Shown in pieces: positions 52,400 to 62,213 of a stretch of DNA of 64,000 nucleotides. Source of the DNA: Linderina pennispora (Eukaryota > Kickxellomycota > Kickxellomycetes > Kickxellales > Kickxellaceae); the NCBI RefSeq assembly GCF_002104995.1, contig NW_024468268.1, positions 62,001 through 126,000 of the forward strand, given 5' to 3'. The position numbers were made by a program, and so were the translations under genes. Below the pieces are notes generated by a model, which saw nothing but the letters and a program-made list of their open reading frames with translations, ran no database searches and was not told the DNA's origin. The stretch's first letter is position 1. Each line of letters opens with the position of its first letter.

Positions 52400-52761
52400 C
52401 GCTGTGTCTGGCAAGAGTGGCAGAAATAGGCCAGGGAAAATAGACTTGGGAGGGAAAGGGTGGGGAGGCGCGTCTGCGCTCGCTCGCAACCTGTTTATTC
52501 TCTCCCTCGACGCCCGCTGCTGCAGCCGCTGGGAAGGCGAGGAGATCGGCACCAATTTTCGAGTGATCTAGTGCCATTGTCCGGACCACATCCCTAAGCG
52601 CATGCCTTTGCAGCCAGCAGCTCTGCTTCATGTTCCTTCTTCTCTCCCCCTCACTCCCTCACTCCCCCTCTCCTCACCCCAAACCCGCTGATTTTCCCTC
52701 CTCTTCTCCCCTCCCCTATTTATAGCTTTTAAACAAAAACCCTTACCATCTCTTCTGGACC
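52400..52761. promoter_or_regulatory. Divergent promoter, pyrimidine-rich on the plus strand
   Basis: Between the GSKIP-domain gene (minus) and the nucleotide-sugar transporter (plus). Long CT runs lie at about 52632-52715. CTATTTATAG near 52716-52726 is a TATA-like element about 40 bases before the transporter ATG at 52762. Confidence 0.6.
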
Positions 52762-53868
52762 ATGGCAGAGCTGTTTGGCGTCCCACTAAAGTACATCTCG
52801 CTGGTTGTTCTGACGGTGCAGAACAGCATGCTGGTCCTGGTGATGCGGTACTCCCGCGTAGTCAGCGACACGCGCTACTACACGTCTACTGCGGTGCTGC
52901 TGAGCGAGCTGACAAAGTTCTGTGTGTGCCTGTACATCTCGGCGCGCGAGACCATGAAGGAGCACAACGGGCAGCTGGTGCCCTCTGCGGTGTACCGCGA
53001 GGTGCTGGGCGGCGACAGCTGGAAGATGCTGATTCCGGCGGGGCTCTACACGATTCAAAACAACCTGCAGTATGTGGCAGTGTCGCTGCTGGACGCGGCG
53101 ACGTTCCAGGCGACGTACCAGCTGAAGATCCTGACCACGGCGCTATGCTCGGTGATTCTGCTGGGCACGGTCCTGGGCATGATGCGGTGGGCGTCGCTGG
53201 TGATGCTGACGGTGGGTGTTATTCTGGTGCAGCTGCCGTCTGGCGACGATGCCCCGAGTGCCGACGGGCAGTCGGCGAACCTGATGGGTCTGCTCACGGT
53301 GTTTGTCGCGTGCGTGCTGTCGGGTCTGGCGGGCGTGTATTTCGAGAAGGTCCTGAAGGGGTCGCGCAAGTCGCTGTGGACGCGCAATGTCCAGCTGTCG
53401 CTGTTTTCGACCATCCCGGCGCTGTTTGGCGTCCTGGTGGTCGACGGGCAGGGGGTCAGGACCAACGGGTTCTTTTACGGATACACGAGCTGGACTCTAG
53501 GTGCGATTGCGTGCCAGGCGGTCGGCGGGCTCATCGTCGCTGTGGTGGTCAAGTACGCAGACAACATCCTGAAGGGATTCGCAACCAGCATCTCGATTAT
53601 TCTGTCGTGCCTGGCATCCGTGTGGATCTTTGACTTCCGTATCACCAAGGCCTTTGTCTTTGGCACGGCGCTGGTTATTTATGCCACGTACATGTATGGA
53701 AAGTATGCCGGCGGCCCGTCGAATGCCAAGCAGGGAAACGGCGTGCTGCCGTCCAGCAACGCTAGAGAGGAGAATGTGCCGATTGCCGGCTCCTCCAGCG
53801 GACAGCAGGACGGCGACATCCAGCTCAACGAAATGGAGCCCAGCAAGTTCAACGTAAAGGTCGTGTAA
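52762..53868 (+). CDS. Nucleotide-sugar transporter (SLC35A, UDP-galactose/UDP-GlcNAc type)
   Basis: Golgi membrane antiporter that imports UDP-sugars for glycosylation in exchange for UMP. 368 aa, intact. About ten membrane helices. Family blocks: ISLVVLTVQNSMLVLVMRYSR, VLLSELTKFCVCL, PAGLYTIQNNLQYVAVSLLDAA, TFQATYQLKILTTALCSV, SGLAGVYFEKVLKGS, SLWTRNVQLSLFS, GGLIVAVVVKYADNILKGFATS and SIILSCLASVWIFDF. The C-terminal cytosolic tail is Ser/Gly-rich. The exact sugar is not fixed by sequence. Confidence 0.92.
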   Translation: MAELFGVPLKYISLVVLTVQNSMLVLVMRYSRVVSDTRYYTSTAVLLSELTKFCVCLYISARETMKEHNGQLVPSAVYREVLGGDSWKMLIPAGLYTIQNNLQYVAVSLLDAATFQATYQLKILTTALCSVILLGTVLGMMRWASLVMLTVGVILVQLPSGDDAPSADGQSANLMGLLTVFVACVLSGLAGVYFEKVLKGSRKSLWTRNVQLSLFSTIPALFGVLVVDGQGVRTNGFFYGYTSWTLGAIACQAVGGLIVAVVVKYADNILKGFATSISIILSCLASVWIFDFRITKAFVFGTALVIYATYMYGKYAGGPSNAKQGNGVLPSSNAREENVPIAGSSSGQQDGDIQLNEMEPSKFNVKVV

Positions 53869-53948
53869 AACAAAACATGTTGACTAATAGATGTTGATAG
53901 ACGCTTTAGTTAAGAGAAGCAAATGCGAAATAATATAACGTGTGTAAT

Positions 53949-54827
53949 CTACGCAGCCACTGTTGCTGTCGCTGTCGCCGCCGCCGCAGGTGTCGCTGCC
54001 GCCGTGGCAGCCGTGGCAGCTCCTGCCGACGAGTGGAAGGCATTGGAGCCGAGGCCAAACAGATGGCCCAGGTACTTGCTTTCGTCGACCTTGTCCTCAA
54101 AGTATTTTTGCCTAAGCTTGAAGAACGTCATGGCTGTCAGCAGGCTGTCGGAGCCCGCCTGGTGCTGGGGCCCGATCCTCGGCACCTCCAGGTCGTCGGC
54201 GACGTCCTGCAGTCCGCCCTTCAATGTGCGGCAGCTCCGCATCATGTACTTTATATCGTAGATGCCCGGGAAGAACGTGTGCAGCAACTCAAAGAACCCG
54301 TCCTCGTCCTCGGGCAGCGCATTGCACGTCAGGAGCTTCAGCAGGTACCCAAAGTCGTATCCGCTGTGGAACGACACCCAGCGCACCTCCTTGAACAGCA
54401 CCATGCCCGAGTCCGTCAGCAGCTCGCCGAAATGCAACACGTCAATGCCGTACTCTTCGTTCTTCAGAAAGTCAATCCCCGACTTTGTCAGCAGGTCAAT
54501 CGACTCTTGCGCGTACATGTCGCTGGTCAGGCTGAACTTGAAGTTGAACTGCCACGAGCACACGCCCGGCGGCGGGTTGCCGTCCTTGTCCATCAGCGTT
54601 ATGCCCAGCTGGATAATTGTCAGAATGTCCACATTACACCGCAGGAGCTGGTAGTGGTAGTCTGACGCCGAGCCAAAGGTGCCGATTGGTCGCGCTACCA
54701 CGCCCGGGAACTCGGTGTCCATCGATATGTACGGGTACTGGGGAATGAGCTTGCGGATTGCCGCAAACTCCTCCTCGAGATTGCTCTCCCAGACGTCTCT
54801 GATTATAACCGTGCTGTGGTCTGTCAT
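53949..54827 (-). CDS. CCR4-NOT deadenylase subunit CAF1/POP2 (CNOT7/8)
   Basis: 3'-5' exonuclease that shortens mRNA poly(A) tails. 292 aa from ATG 54827. The DEDD catalytic residues are visible: YISMDTEFPGVV (D37, E39), the FHSGYDFGYLLKLLTC block (third Asp) and HQAGSDSLLTAMTFFKL (fourth Asp with the preceding His). Also typical are RDVWESNLEEEF, LRCNVDILTIIQLGITL, FNFKFSLTSDMYAQESIDLL and FFPGIYDIKYMM. The last 25 residues are a low-complexity Ala/Thr tail. Intact. It shares a 245-base promoter with SFT2. Confidence 0.96.
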   Translation of the reverse strand: MTDHSTVIIRDVWESNLEEEFAAIRKLIPQYPYISMDTEFPGVVARPIGTFGSASDYHYQLLRCNVDILTIIQLGITLMDKDGNPPPGVCSWQFNFKFSLTSDMYAQESIDLLTKSGIDFLKNEEYGIDVLHFGELLTDSGMVLFKEVRWVSFHSGYDFGYLLKLLTCNALPEDEDGFFELLHTFFPGIYDIKYMMRSCRTLKGGLQDVADDLEVPRIGPQHQAGSDSLLTAMTFFKLRQKYFEDKVDESKYLGHLFGLGSNAFHSSAGAATAATAAATPAAAATATATVAA

Positions 54828-55072
54828 TGTACGCTAATGCATTCAAGCTGTGTTCTGCGAAAAGGAAAAATAAAGAGCAGGTTCAGGAATTTCGGAATGG
54901 GACTCAGGAAGAGGGGAGGCGGGGGAGTGCGAGGCATGCAATTAGAAAGGTCGCCGGATTAAAATCACTGGCGCCAAGGACACGCAAAGTGCCAAGCCGG
55001 CTGCCGCGGCTGCCTGTCTTCTGCTCCCAGCACCCTTAATTTTTTTTTTTCGCATTTACTTCCTCTTTTCAA
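54828..55072. promoter_or_regulatory. Bidirectional promoter, CAF1 and SFT2
   Basis: 245 bases between divergent starts. A run of T (about 55040-55050) lies just before SFT2, and an A/G-rich stretch lies on the plus strand near the CAF1 start. Confidence 0.5.
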
Positions 55073-55815
55073 ATGTCGTCGTTCAGAGATGCCCTCAGCG
55101 GGCTAAAGACATCGTCAAACCACGTATTGCCGACCAGCTCGGGCGAAGGAAGCAGCAGCGGTGGCGGGTTCCTGGGCAATCTGCGGGACGGAGCCAGCAA
55201 CCTAGTGTCCAGCGCCAGCGACGGAATATCAAACATGTCGCTGCTTGGAGGCAGCAATAGCCAGGACACAGTCAGTACGGGCAACCGCGGCGAGTGGTTC
55301 GGGCTGACGCTGATGCAGGTAAGGTGGAGGGCAGATAGCAAGCAGCACAGCAATATGCACATCGGGAGCAAATGGCAGCTAACATATCACGTCATCGGGG
55401 TTAGCGGTGGATTGGATTCGGCGGGTGCGCAGTGCTTGCGCTGTTCTGCTACGTGATGGCGTTCATGGCATTGCCGTGGATGATCATCTCGCCGCAAAAG
55501 TTTGCGACTGCGTTTTCGCTGGGCTCGCTGTCGACGATCTCGGGCATTGCGCTGCTGCGCGGCCCGCGGGCACACACGGCGCACATGCTGTCGCGCGAGC
55601 GGCTGCTGTTCACCGTGTCGTACTTTGGTTCGGTGTTCTTCACGCTGTTCTTCTCGGTGGTCGTCCACTCGTACCTGGGAACGCTGCTGTTTGTAGTGGT
55701 GCAGGTGGTTGCGCTGGTGTGGTATGTGGTGTCGTATTTCCCAGGCGGCTCGGCGGGCCTGCAGTCCACCACAAGCAACCTCGTCAGCGGTGCAAGGACC
55801 CTGCTGCCATTCTAA
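55073..55815 (+). CDS. Vesicle transport protein SFT2, two exons
   Basis: Tetra-spanning Golgi protein involved in retrograde endosome-to-Golgi traffic. Exon 1 (55073-55318, donor GTAAGG) encodes a Ser/Gly-rich tail and GEWFGLTLMQ. Exon 2 (55405-55815, acceptor TTAG) continues RWIGFGGCAVLALFCYVMAF, giving the family layout L-x-x-x-R-x-x-G-F-x-x-C. Then come ALPWMIISPQKFATAFSLGS, RLLFTVSYFGSVFFTLFF, SYLGTLLFVVVQVVALVWYVVSYFPGG and a short tail. Four helices; 218 aa; phase 0 at the junction. Intact. Confidence 0.9.
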
Positions 55816-56199
55816 GAATAGGTTGGGGGGGAGAGGACTAACCTGGCCTTCCAGATAGCTTTCCGGTGATCGGGTCGCCTGTGTAACCGCTCTGTACACG
55901 CAATATAGCGGCGAAGTTTATTACTTTGCCTCTGCATGAGCTACGTGAGACTGTCTGAGACGGCGTCGGGAGAGCTAGCGGAAAAATGTGCTGGGCGTCT
56001 GGGCCAATCTTCGTGCAGCTGGGTCAATGGAAAGAACCACAAATTTCAACCACCCTGGCGCTTGCTAAGCCCAAGCTTGGTTTTCCCGGAACAAACACCG
56101 CTTTTTCCAGTTCCATTAATTTTTTTCATTTTCCACCCCTCCCTTACTAAACCCCTTCGCTCTGCAATTCTCTATAAAAATACAGCCCTATTCTCTGCA
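55816..56199. other. Intergenic with a probable promoter of the next gene
   Basis: 384 bases. CTATAAAAATA at 56171-56181 lies about 25-30 bases before the ATG at 56200 and is a good TATA box. No other feature was recognised. Confidence 0.55.
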
Positions 56200-59113
56200 A
56201 TGTACAGCTCGACAGGCAGCGCCGAACAGAGCCGTGAATCGGTCAATGCGTCATACGATGTTCTCAATTCACGGCTGATGCCACGGGCGGGAAACACGGC
56301 CGATGAGGAGCTCGTATTCCGCAGCGATTCGCGGAGCTCCAAGACGTCGCAGAACCAGCAGTACATGAACACGCTGTCGACAGGGCAAAAAGCGCGCAAC
56401 ACGCTGAACGCGAGCCAGACGCGGGTGAACTCGCCGGGGGCAAGCACGACGTCGGTGAACCAGCAGCACACGGGGCAGCCGCGGTCGCAGTCGTCAACGG
56501 GCCACTACCCGAGCGGGCCGAAGCCGGGCCGCCTGCCGTCGCGGGCATCGTCTGGTGCACCTGGGCATCCGGGCGGCACGGCGAACTCGTCGGGGTCGTC
56601 GGAGGACTCGATGAAGCAGAAGCAGATGAATCACCAGCGCGGCCGTGGCGGCGGGTCCGCGGCTGGAGCGTCGATGATGGCGAAGAGGCGGGATGCGACG
56701 GTGGATGCGCGCGGGTTCCTGCGGACGCTGAATGACTTGTTCTTCAGCAAGTTCTGCGTCGATGAGCTGTTCTACCGGGAGTTTCGCGAGCAGCTGGTGA
56801 AGCGGATACAGGAGAGCACCTACCGCTATGACCCAGAGGACCTGCAGGATATCTTGGACGATGTGTCCGAGGCATGCAAGAGCACACGGTAAGTGGGAAA
56901 GAGAATTTTTTTGCCCCATGGGAACTGGCTTCGCACCCAGCAGCCTGCATTGTTTCACTCCACACGTACATGCACACATTCACACTCGCACCCAGAGCAA
57001 GGCACGGACAGAGCGATTTGCACTGAGAGACCTTGGTGCGATCGCTGCCCCCGGGGATTCTGGGCGTGTTGTTTTGGAACGAGCACTAGTATTGACCTTG
57101 CTGCAGCATCAAGGAGCTGGGTATCAGCACTATTGCCCATCGCCAGTGATCTCCTCGCTCTGAGTGGTTAATGGGCGGGGATCTGTGAGGCTTGTTTTGG
57201 CTCCCTCTCTATCAGTCCAGGAACCGCTGGCCTGGCTTCTTTTTTTTTTTTTGAGGCAGGCCCAGCGGAGCTTGCTCGCTTAATTTAGCACTCACAGTGC
57301 GATGTGCACAAGAGATGGGGGGAGTATGCGCGTGTATTGGCGATCTCCTTTTTGGCCCGATTGCCCTCTGCGGTCTCGCTCATCTGTTTTTCCGCCGAGA
57401 TGTGGACCGCCTAGCCCGCTATAACCACCACATGCAGCGTGTTTTTAGGGATGCAGTTGTAGCGGGCTTTTCTTATTTTATCCCGCATCATGCATGTATG
57501 CACATCCGGCAAACGCCACTAAATCCAGGCTGTGTAGACTTAACCTCGATGCGGTGTCACAGTGGCGACTCAACTACTTCACACGGGACCAGACGGCGTC
57601 GGTGGTGGACTACATATTCCTGATCAACGTCAACATGATGGCATTCGACGCAAAGTACTCGAACCGCTGCCTGGACTCGTTCTGTGCCGATCCGCTGTGC
57701 AGCGAGATCCATGCCGGGCGCGTGTCGGAGGAGGACAGAGCCAAGGCGTTCCGGCGCGTAATCAACGTGATCATGAACGAGGCTGTGCGTGTGCGGCTGG
57801 TGACGCGGGAGCAGAAGAGCGCAGTGCGGGCGCGACTGGTAAAGTCTGTGTTCTCGTGCGAGGACCGGATCAACGCGATCCGCGAGATTGCAGTGCTGAT
57901 TCTGCTGGCGCAAGACGAGCGGCACCGCGACTTTGTGCAGTATGCGCTGGTGAACTTTGGGCAGACGTGGGCGCCGTCGGATGCATCGATGACGGACGTG
58001 GACGAGGACTGCAATCTGGACCCCGACATGGTGTACCGCAAGGCACTGGGCGCCATCAACAACACGTACCTGGAGTCGATTCTGGATGTGCGGCGTCTGG
58101 GCATGAGCATCAGCGTCGAGGAGGTGGCCAAGCTGCGCGAGCTGTGGGCGCGAGCCAGCACTAAGGTGCCCACCGCAGCGGTGGTGACGCTGCCGATGCT
58201 GCTGCACCTGCTGGTGCACTGCTCCGAGTCCGAGCTGCAGGATGCGCTGCCGCAGGCAGGCGTGTCGGCGGCGGCACTGGCCAAGACGGCGGGCGGCAGC
58301 GGGCTGACGGGGCGGATCGAGCAGGTGGAGGATGCGGCACTGCAGATTGTGCAGAACCTGGGCCTGGCGTGGGAGCTGGGCGACAACCCGCCGCGCGACC
58401 TGCGCCAGTTCTGCATGGTTTTGTTGCTGGATCTGGGAAGCGTCCTGTCGATGCTGCTGGTGGCGGAAACGCAGCCATCTGACCAGCCCGACTCGGACCA
58501 GCAGGAGATCGGCACGGTGGAGGACGGGCTGTTTGCGCGGTGGTGGGACGTGTGCGATGCGGTGGTGACATACGAGCGCGCGCACCGGCACTTTTACGTG
58601 GCGTTCCTGATAACATACATCAAGGTGGCGAGCGAGAAGCTGCTGGCACAAAAGGCCGACTTCAACCCTGAGCTGTTTTTGACCATGGTGGTGGAGCTGC
58701 TGACCGAGTTCCGCAAGCGCCGGCCCGACTACGAGGCCATAGTGATTACAGCCGACGGCCGCGTGGCCCCGTCGTGCCTGGTGGACAGCGGCACCGCCAG
58801 CGCGCGGTCGTCGGGCGGCGATGCAGCCAGCGGCGGCTCTGTAGCCAAGCATGGCAAGGCTCTGGACCGCCGCACGCGCGAAGATATCGGCGCCGAGTTC
58901 GACCGCCTGTTTGCGTGGGTTGACCAGCAGCTGCCAGTGACGAACCGTGTGCGGGCGCTGTCGCGGGCTCAGTCGCCGCGCAGCAAGACAAATTCGTGGC
59001 AGCAGGCGCAGAGCATGCCGCGGTCGACGTCGTCGGCGAGCGTGGGCTACGGCAGCGCGACTGGCGGAAACCGCGTTGCGTCGCCGGTGCCTCCGATGCC
59101 GATGCCGCGGTAA
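56200..59113 (+). CDS. Large orphan helical protein, about 754 aa, two exons
   Basis: Exon 1 is 56200-56888 (donor GTAAGT) and exon 2 is 57538-59113 (acceptor TGTGTAG, joining as R-LNLDAVSQWRLNYF). The total is 2265 bases and in phase. The first 170 residues are disordered and rich in Ser, Gln, Gly and Arg (QQYMNTLSTGQKARNTL, SGPKPGRLPSRASSG). The rest is helical: GFLRTLNDLFFSKFCVDELF, RFDPEDLQDILDDV-type helices, NVNMMAFDAKYSNRCLDSFC and DRINAIREIAVLILLAQDE. The C-terminus is disordered, Ser- and Pro-rich. It does not match MIF4G or another domain I can name. The intron of 649 bases is far longer than others in the window. Intact. Confidence 0.75.
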
Positions 59114-59407
59114 ACACCCCCAATTAACTAGATACACCCATTTTGTTTCTGTCAGGGCAAATTCATAGCTTCTGTTATTCTTCCCTGAGGCGATGGACAC
59201 TGAGAAATCATCGCTTTTGGAAATAGTCAATGCTCGTCGGCCTGCTCCTGTGCCGATCCGCGGTTTCCGGCCCAAGCAAATTGCGTGGCATCAATTTCTT
59301 TATCCCCGGCAAGAGGCTGGCGACCTGCATTTGCATGTTTATGAGCGCCCCTTTGGCTGCCCCTTTTTTCAACTCTGACTCTGCATTCCTGCATAAATTT
59401 GTTTCAA

Positions 59408-60419
59408 ATGGACGATACTCCTTTGGGCCTGAATTTCGATACGGCAGTCGGGGTTTTAGACGTTCTGTTTACATCCCCGCTCTCCATGGCGCTGATAGCC
59501 GCCCACGCATATCTGTGGGGTATGCTCAGCTCCTATGTGTTCCTTCTGTATCTGTGGGCGTTTCTGTTGCGCAACCTGTATGTCTGGCTGACGGAGCCAA
59601 GCGGGCCACAGCAGAAAGTCCAGTGGGAGAAGCAGGTTGTGGTGGTGACTGGCGGGTCGCACGGCGTCGGCTGTAGCCTGCTGAAAAGACTGTCGCTGAC
59701 CGGAGCGCGGATCGCCAACCTGGACGTCAGCAGCATGGCAGGGGACCTGCCGAATGTGTTCTTCTACCAGTGCGATCTGAGCGATACGGAGCAGATCACC
59801 AAGGCGGTTCAGCGGATCAGCGATGACCTCGGCGTGCCGACGATGCTAGTGAACAACGCCGGGCGTGGTGTGCGCCAAGCTGATCCACGAGATGACCGAG
59901 GCCGAGATGCAGCATGTGATGCAGGTGAACGCAATGGCGCCGATGCACTTGACACGGCTGCTATTGCCTGGCATGCTGAGGCAGAAGAACGGCCATGTTG
60001 TTTTCGTGGCCAGCGTGCTGGGGTTTGCCGGTCTGCCGCAGGCGGCGACGTATGCGGGCAGCAAGGCGCTGGTGGCCAATTTCCGCGATTCGCTAAGGCT
60101 TGAGCTGCGGTACCGTGTGCGCAGCGAGCGGGTCAAGACTAGTGTTGTGTTTCCAGGGAAGATCAGTAGCGGCATGTTCGATGGGGTTGGGTCGCCTGCA
60201 TGGCTGTCGCCGGAGCTAAGTACGGAGATGGTGGCGGGACGAATCTTTGAGAACCTGGAGAATATGCGTGGTGGGGAGGTGTATTTGCCCAAGATGGCGT
60301 ATTTGGCGCCAATATACTGGGCCATGCCAGAGATTGTAAGGGATTTGGCACACCAGGTTGCTGGAAGCTTATACTCGATGAATGATCACAAGTCGGTAGT
60401 ACAGAAAGAGCGACACTAA
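59408..60419 (+). CDS. Membrane-anchored SDR, copy 1 (one frame break)
   Basis: Short-chain dehydrogenase/reductase, NAD(P)-dependent. ATG 59408. The N-terminal 60 residues are a membrane region (SYVFLLYLWAFLLRNLYVW). VVVTGGSHGVG (residues 78-88) is the Gly-rich cofactor loop, VNNAG is the structural block, and GHVVFVASVLGF and ATYAGSKAL hold the Ser and YxxxK catalytic positions. An extra C after NNAG (near 59861) breaks the frame; without it the length is 336 aa against 335 in copy 2. The layout is close to the SDR16C group (17-beta-HSD11, RDH10-type), acting on lipids or retinoids at ER or lipid droplets, but the substrate is not known. Confidence 0.82.
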
Positions 60420-61097
60420 TATAAACACCTGATTGCAAATGCAACGTCAACGATAATACATTTTATAATTCAGGAAACATACGCCTGCTCATAGCCCAAT
60501 GATAGATAAGCCCTCTATGCCTCATCATACACAGAACAGCAACCCTGTCGCTATACTACCTGTGATTCCCAAACCACCCGATCACGGAATCCGGGAGCCC
60601 ATGGGCCTAAACCACCAGGCTACAATAGTCCCACCTGCTATTCCAGGTGACAGACACAATACATATGTAGGCTGCCGCCCATTTACTTTAAAACTCCCTT
60701 TCCTTGTATGTGGCATGTTCCATAGGTTTTAATATACGCCGTGGAAAGATTCTTACAAAGCAAACGTATTTGAAACCAAAACAAAAATATGCCCATATGC
60801 CAATAAGGGAAGGAAGAATCGTGAGATGAATAGCCATATATCTGCTCACTGGACTCATGGTGCCTGTGATATCTTAAATAGTAGAAGTCTACAGGTAGGT
60901 GGTGCCCAAATGGTGGCGTATGGGGGTCATTGTTAACCGTGGGTAAGGAAATGTGCTTCCCAGGGATAATCAGTGTTGTCGGGAGCCACAGCACCAATTG
61001 TACTATTATTAGGCTGTTCAACACAAGAGGTGCTCTGCTCGCACGACTTGTCACCCAACGGCTTTCACCAGTATCGCTTTTCTGTACTCTTTTCAAC
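60420..61097. other. Intergenic between the SDR copies
   Basis: About 680 bases. No gene was recognised. Confidence 0.45.
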
Positions 61098-62105
61098 ATG
61101 CAGGATATTCCACTGGGACTTAATTTTGACACCGCCGTAGGGATCTTGGACATCCTGCTATCCTCGCAAATCTCAGCGACGCTACTAGCCATGAATGCAC
61201 TCATGTGGAATCAGCTCACCAGTGTTTGGTTCCTCACATACCTGTGGGTGTTTCTAGCACGCAAGTTTTGGCACTGGCTACTGGAGCCCATGGGTCCTGC
61301 GCAGAAAATCCAGTGGGACAAACAGCTCATCGTGCTTACTGGTGGCTCGCATGGCGTCGGGCTCAGTCTTTTAAACCAACTGTCGCAGACGGGCGCACGC
61401 ATTGCGGTTATTGATCTCGCCGAGCCGCCAGAAGAGCTGGCCAGTACGTTTTTTTACAAGTGTGACCTGGCCGACACCAACCAGATTACACAAACTGTGG
61501 CACGCATTAACAATGACTTGGGGATTCCGACGATGCTGGTCAACAATGCTGGAGCTGTATGCACCAAGCTGATCCACACGATGACCGAGTGCGACATGCA
61601 GCACATTATGCAGATCAATGCGCTAGCGCCCATGCACCTGACGCGTCTCCTGCTTCCAGGTATGCTGACAATGCCTCGTGGGCACATTGTGTTTGTATCG
61701 AGCACCCTTGGATTCTCTACCGCACCCCAGCTTTCGATATACTGTGCAAGCAAGGCAGCATTGGCCTGCTTCCGCGATTCGCTAAGGCTCGAGCTGCGGT
61801 ATCGCGTGCGCAGTGAGCGAATAAAAACTACTATTTTGCATCTGGGCAAAACTGACGGCGACATGCTTGATGGTATTCCAACAAAGAAGTGGCTGGCACC
61901 GGTTCTTTCAGCTGATCTTGCGGCTGACCGTGTTTTTGATGCCCTGGACAACATGCGCGGTGGTGAGGTGCGTTTGCCAGCGTTAGCATATTTGTCGCCG
62001 GTATATTGGCTGATACCGGAGATACTGCGCGATCTGGCACACCAGGTAGCCGGTACTCTCCATGCAAGGAAGCCAGGATCCCCCCAAACAAGGAGGAGAT
62101 CTTAG
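61098..62105 (+). CDS. Membrane-anchored SDR, copy 2
   Basis: 335 aa from ATG 61098, unbroken. It matches copy 1 through almost its whole length (MQDIPLGLNFDTAVGILDIL at the start). The Gly-rich loop is VLTGGSHGVG, then MLVNNAGAVCTKLIH, GHIVFVSSTLGF (Ser) and SIYCASKAALACFRDSLRLELR (YxxxK). The C-terminus differs: it ends in a basic ARKPGSPQTRRRS, while copy 1 ends HKSVVQKERH. The pair is a tandem duplication. Both keep the catalytic Ser-Tyr-Lys. Open stretches upstream of the ATG are in frame but not conserved with copy 1. Confidence 0.9.
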   Translation: MQDIPLGLNFDTAVGILDILLSSQISATLLAMNALMWNQLTSVWFLTYLWVFLARKFWHWLLEPMGPAQKIQWDKQLIVLTGGSHGVGLSLLNQLSQTGARIAVIDLAEPPEELASTFFYKCDLADTNQITQTVARINNDLGIPTMLVNNAGAVCTKLIHTMTECDMQHIMQINALAPMHLTRLLLPGMLTMPRGHIVFVSSTLGFSTAPQLSIYCASKAALACFRDSLRLELRYRVRSERIKTTILHLGKTDGDMLDGIPTKKWLAPVLSADLAADRVFDALDNMRGGEVRLPALAYLSPVYWLIPEILRDLAHQVAGTLHARKPGSPQTRRRS

Positions 62106-62213
62106 CATTCAAACAACGCGCAGGCTGCATGTGATATAGGGGTGCAAGACTGCTGCATGCTTCAACAAACATCCCTTCCGCCTGCCTCTTCAATACCTTG
62201 ATAAAATAAAAGT

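Noticed and set aside
57557-59275. Minus-strand 572-codon frame opposite the large orphan
   Set aside because: Antisense shadow; composition is His/Arg/Gln-rich as expected from GC-rich codons on the other strand.
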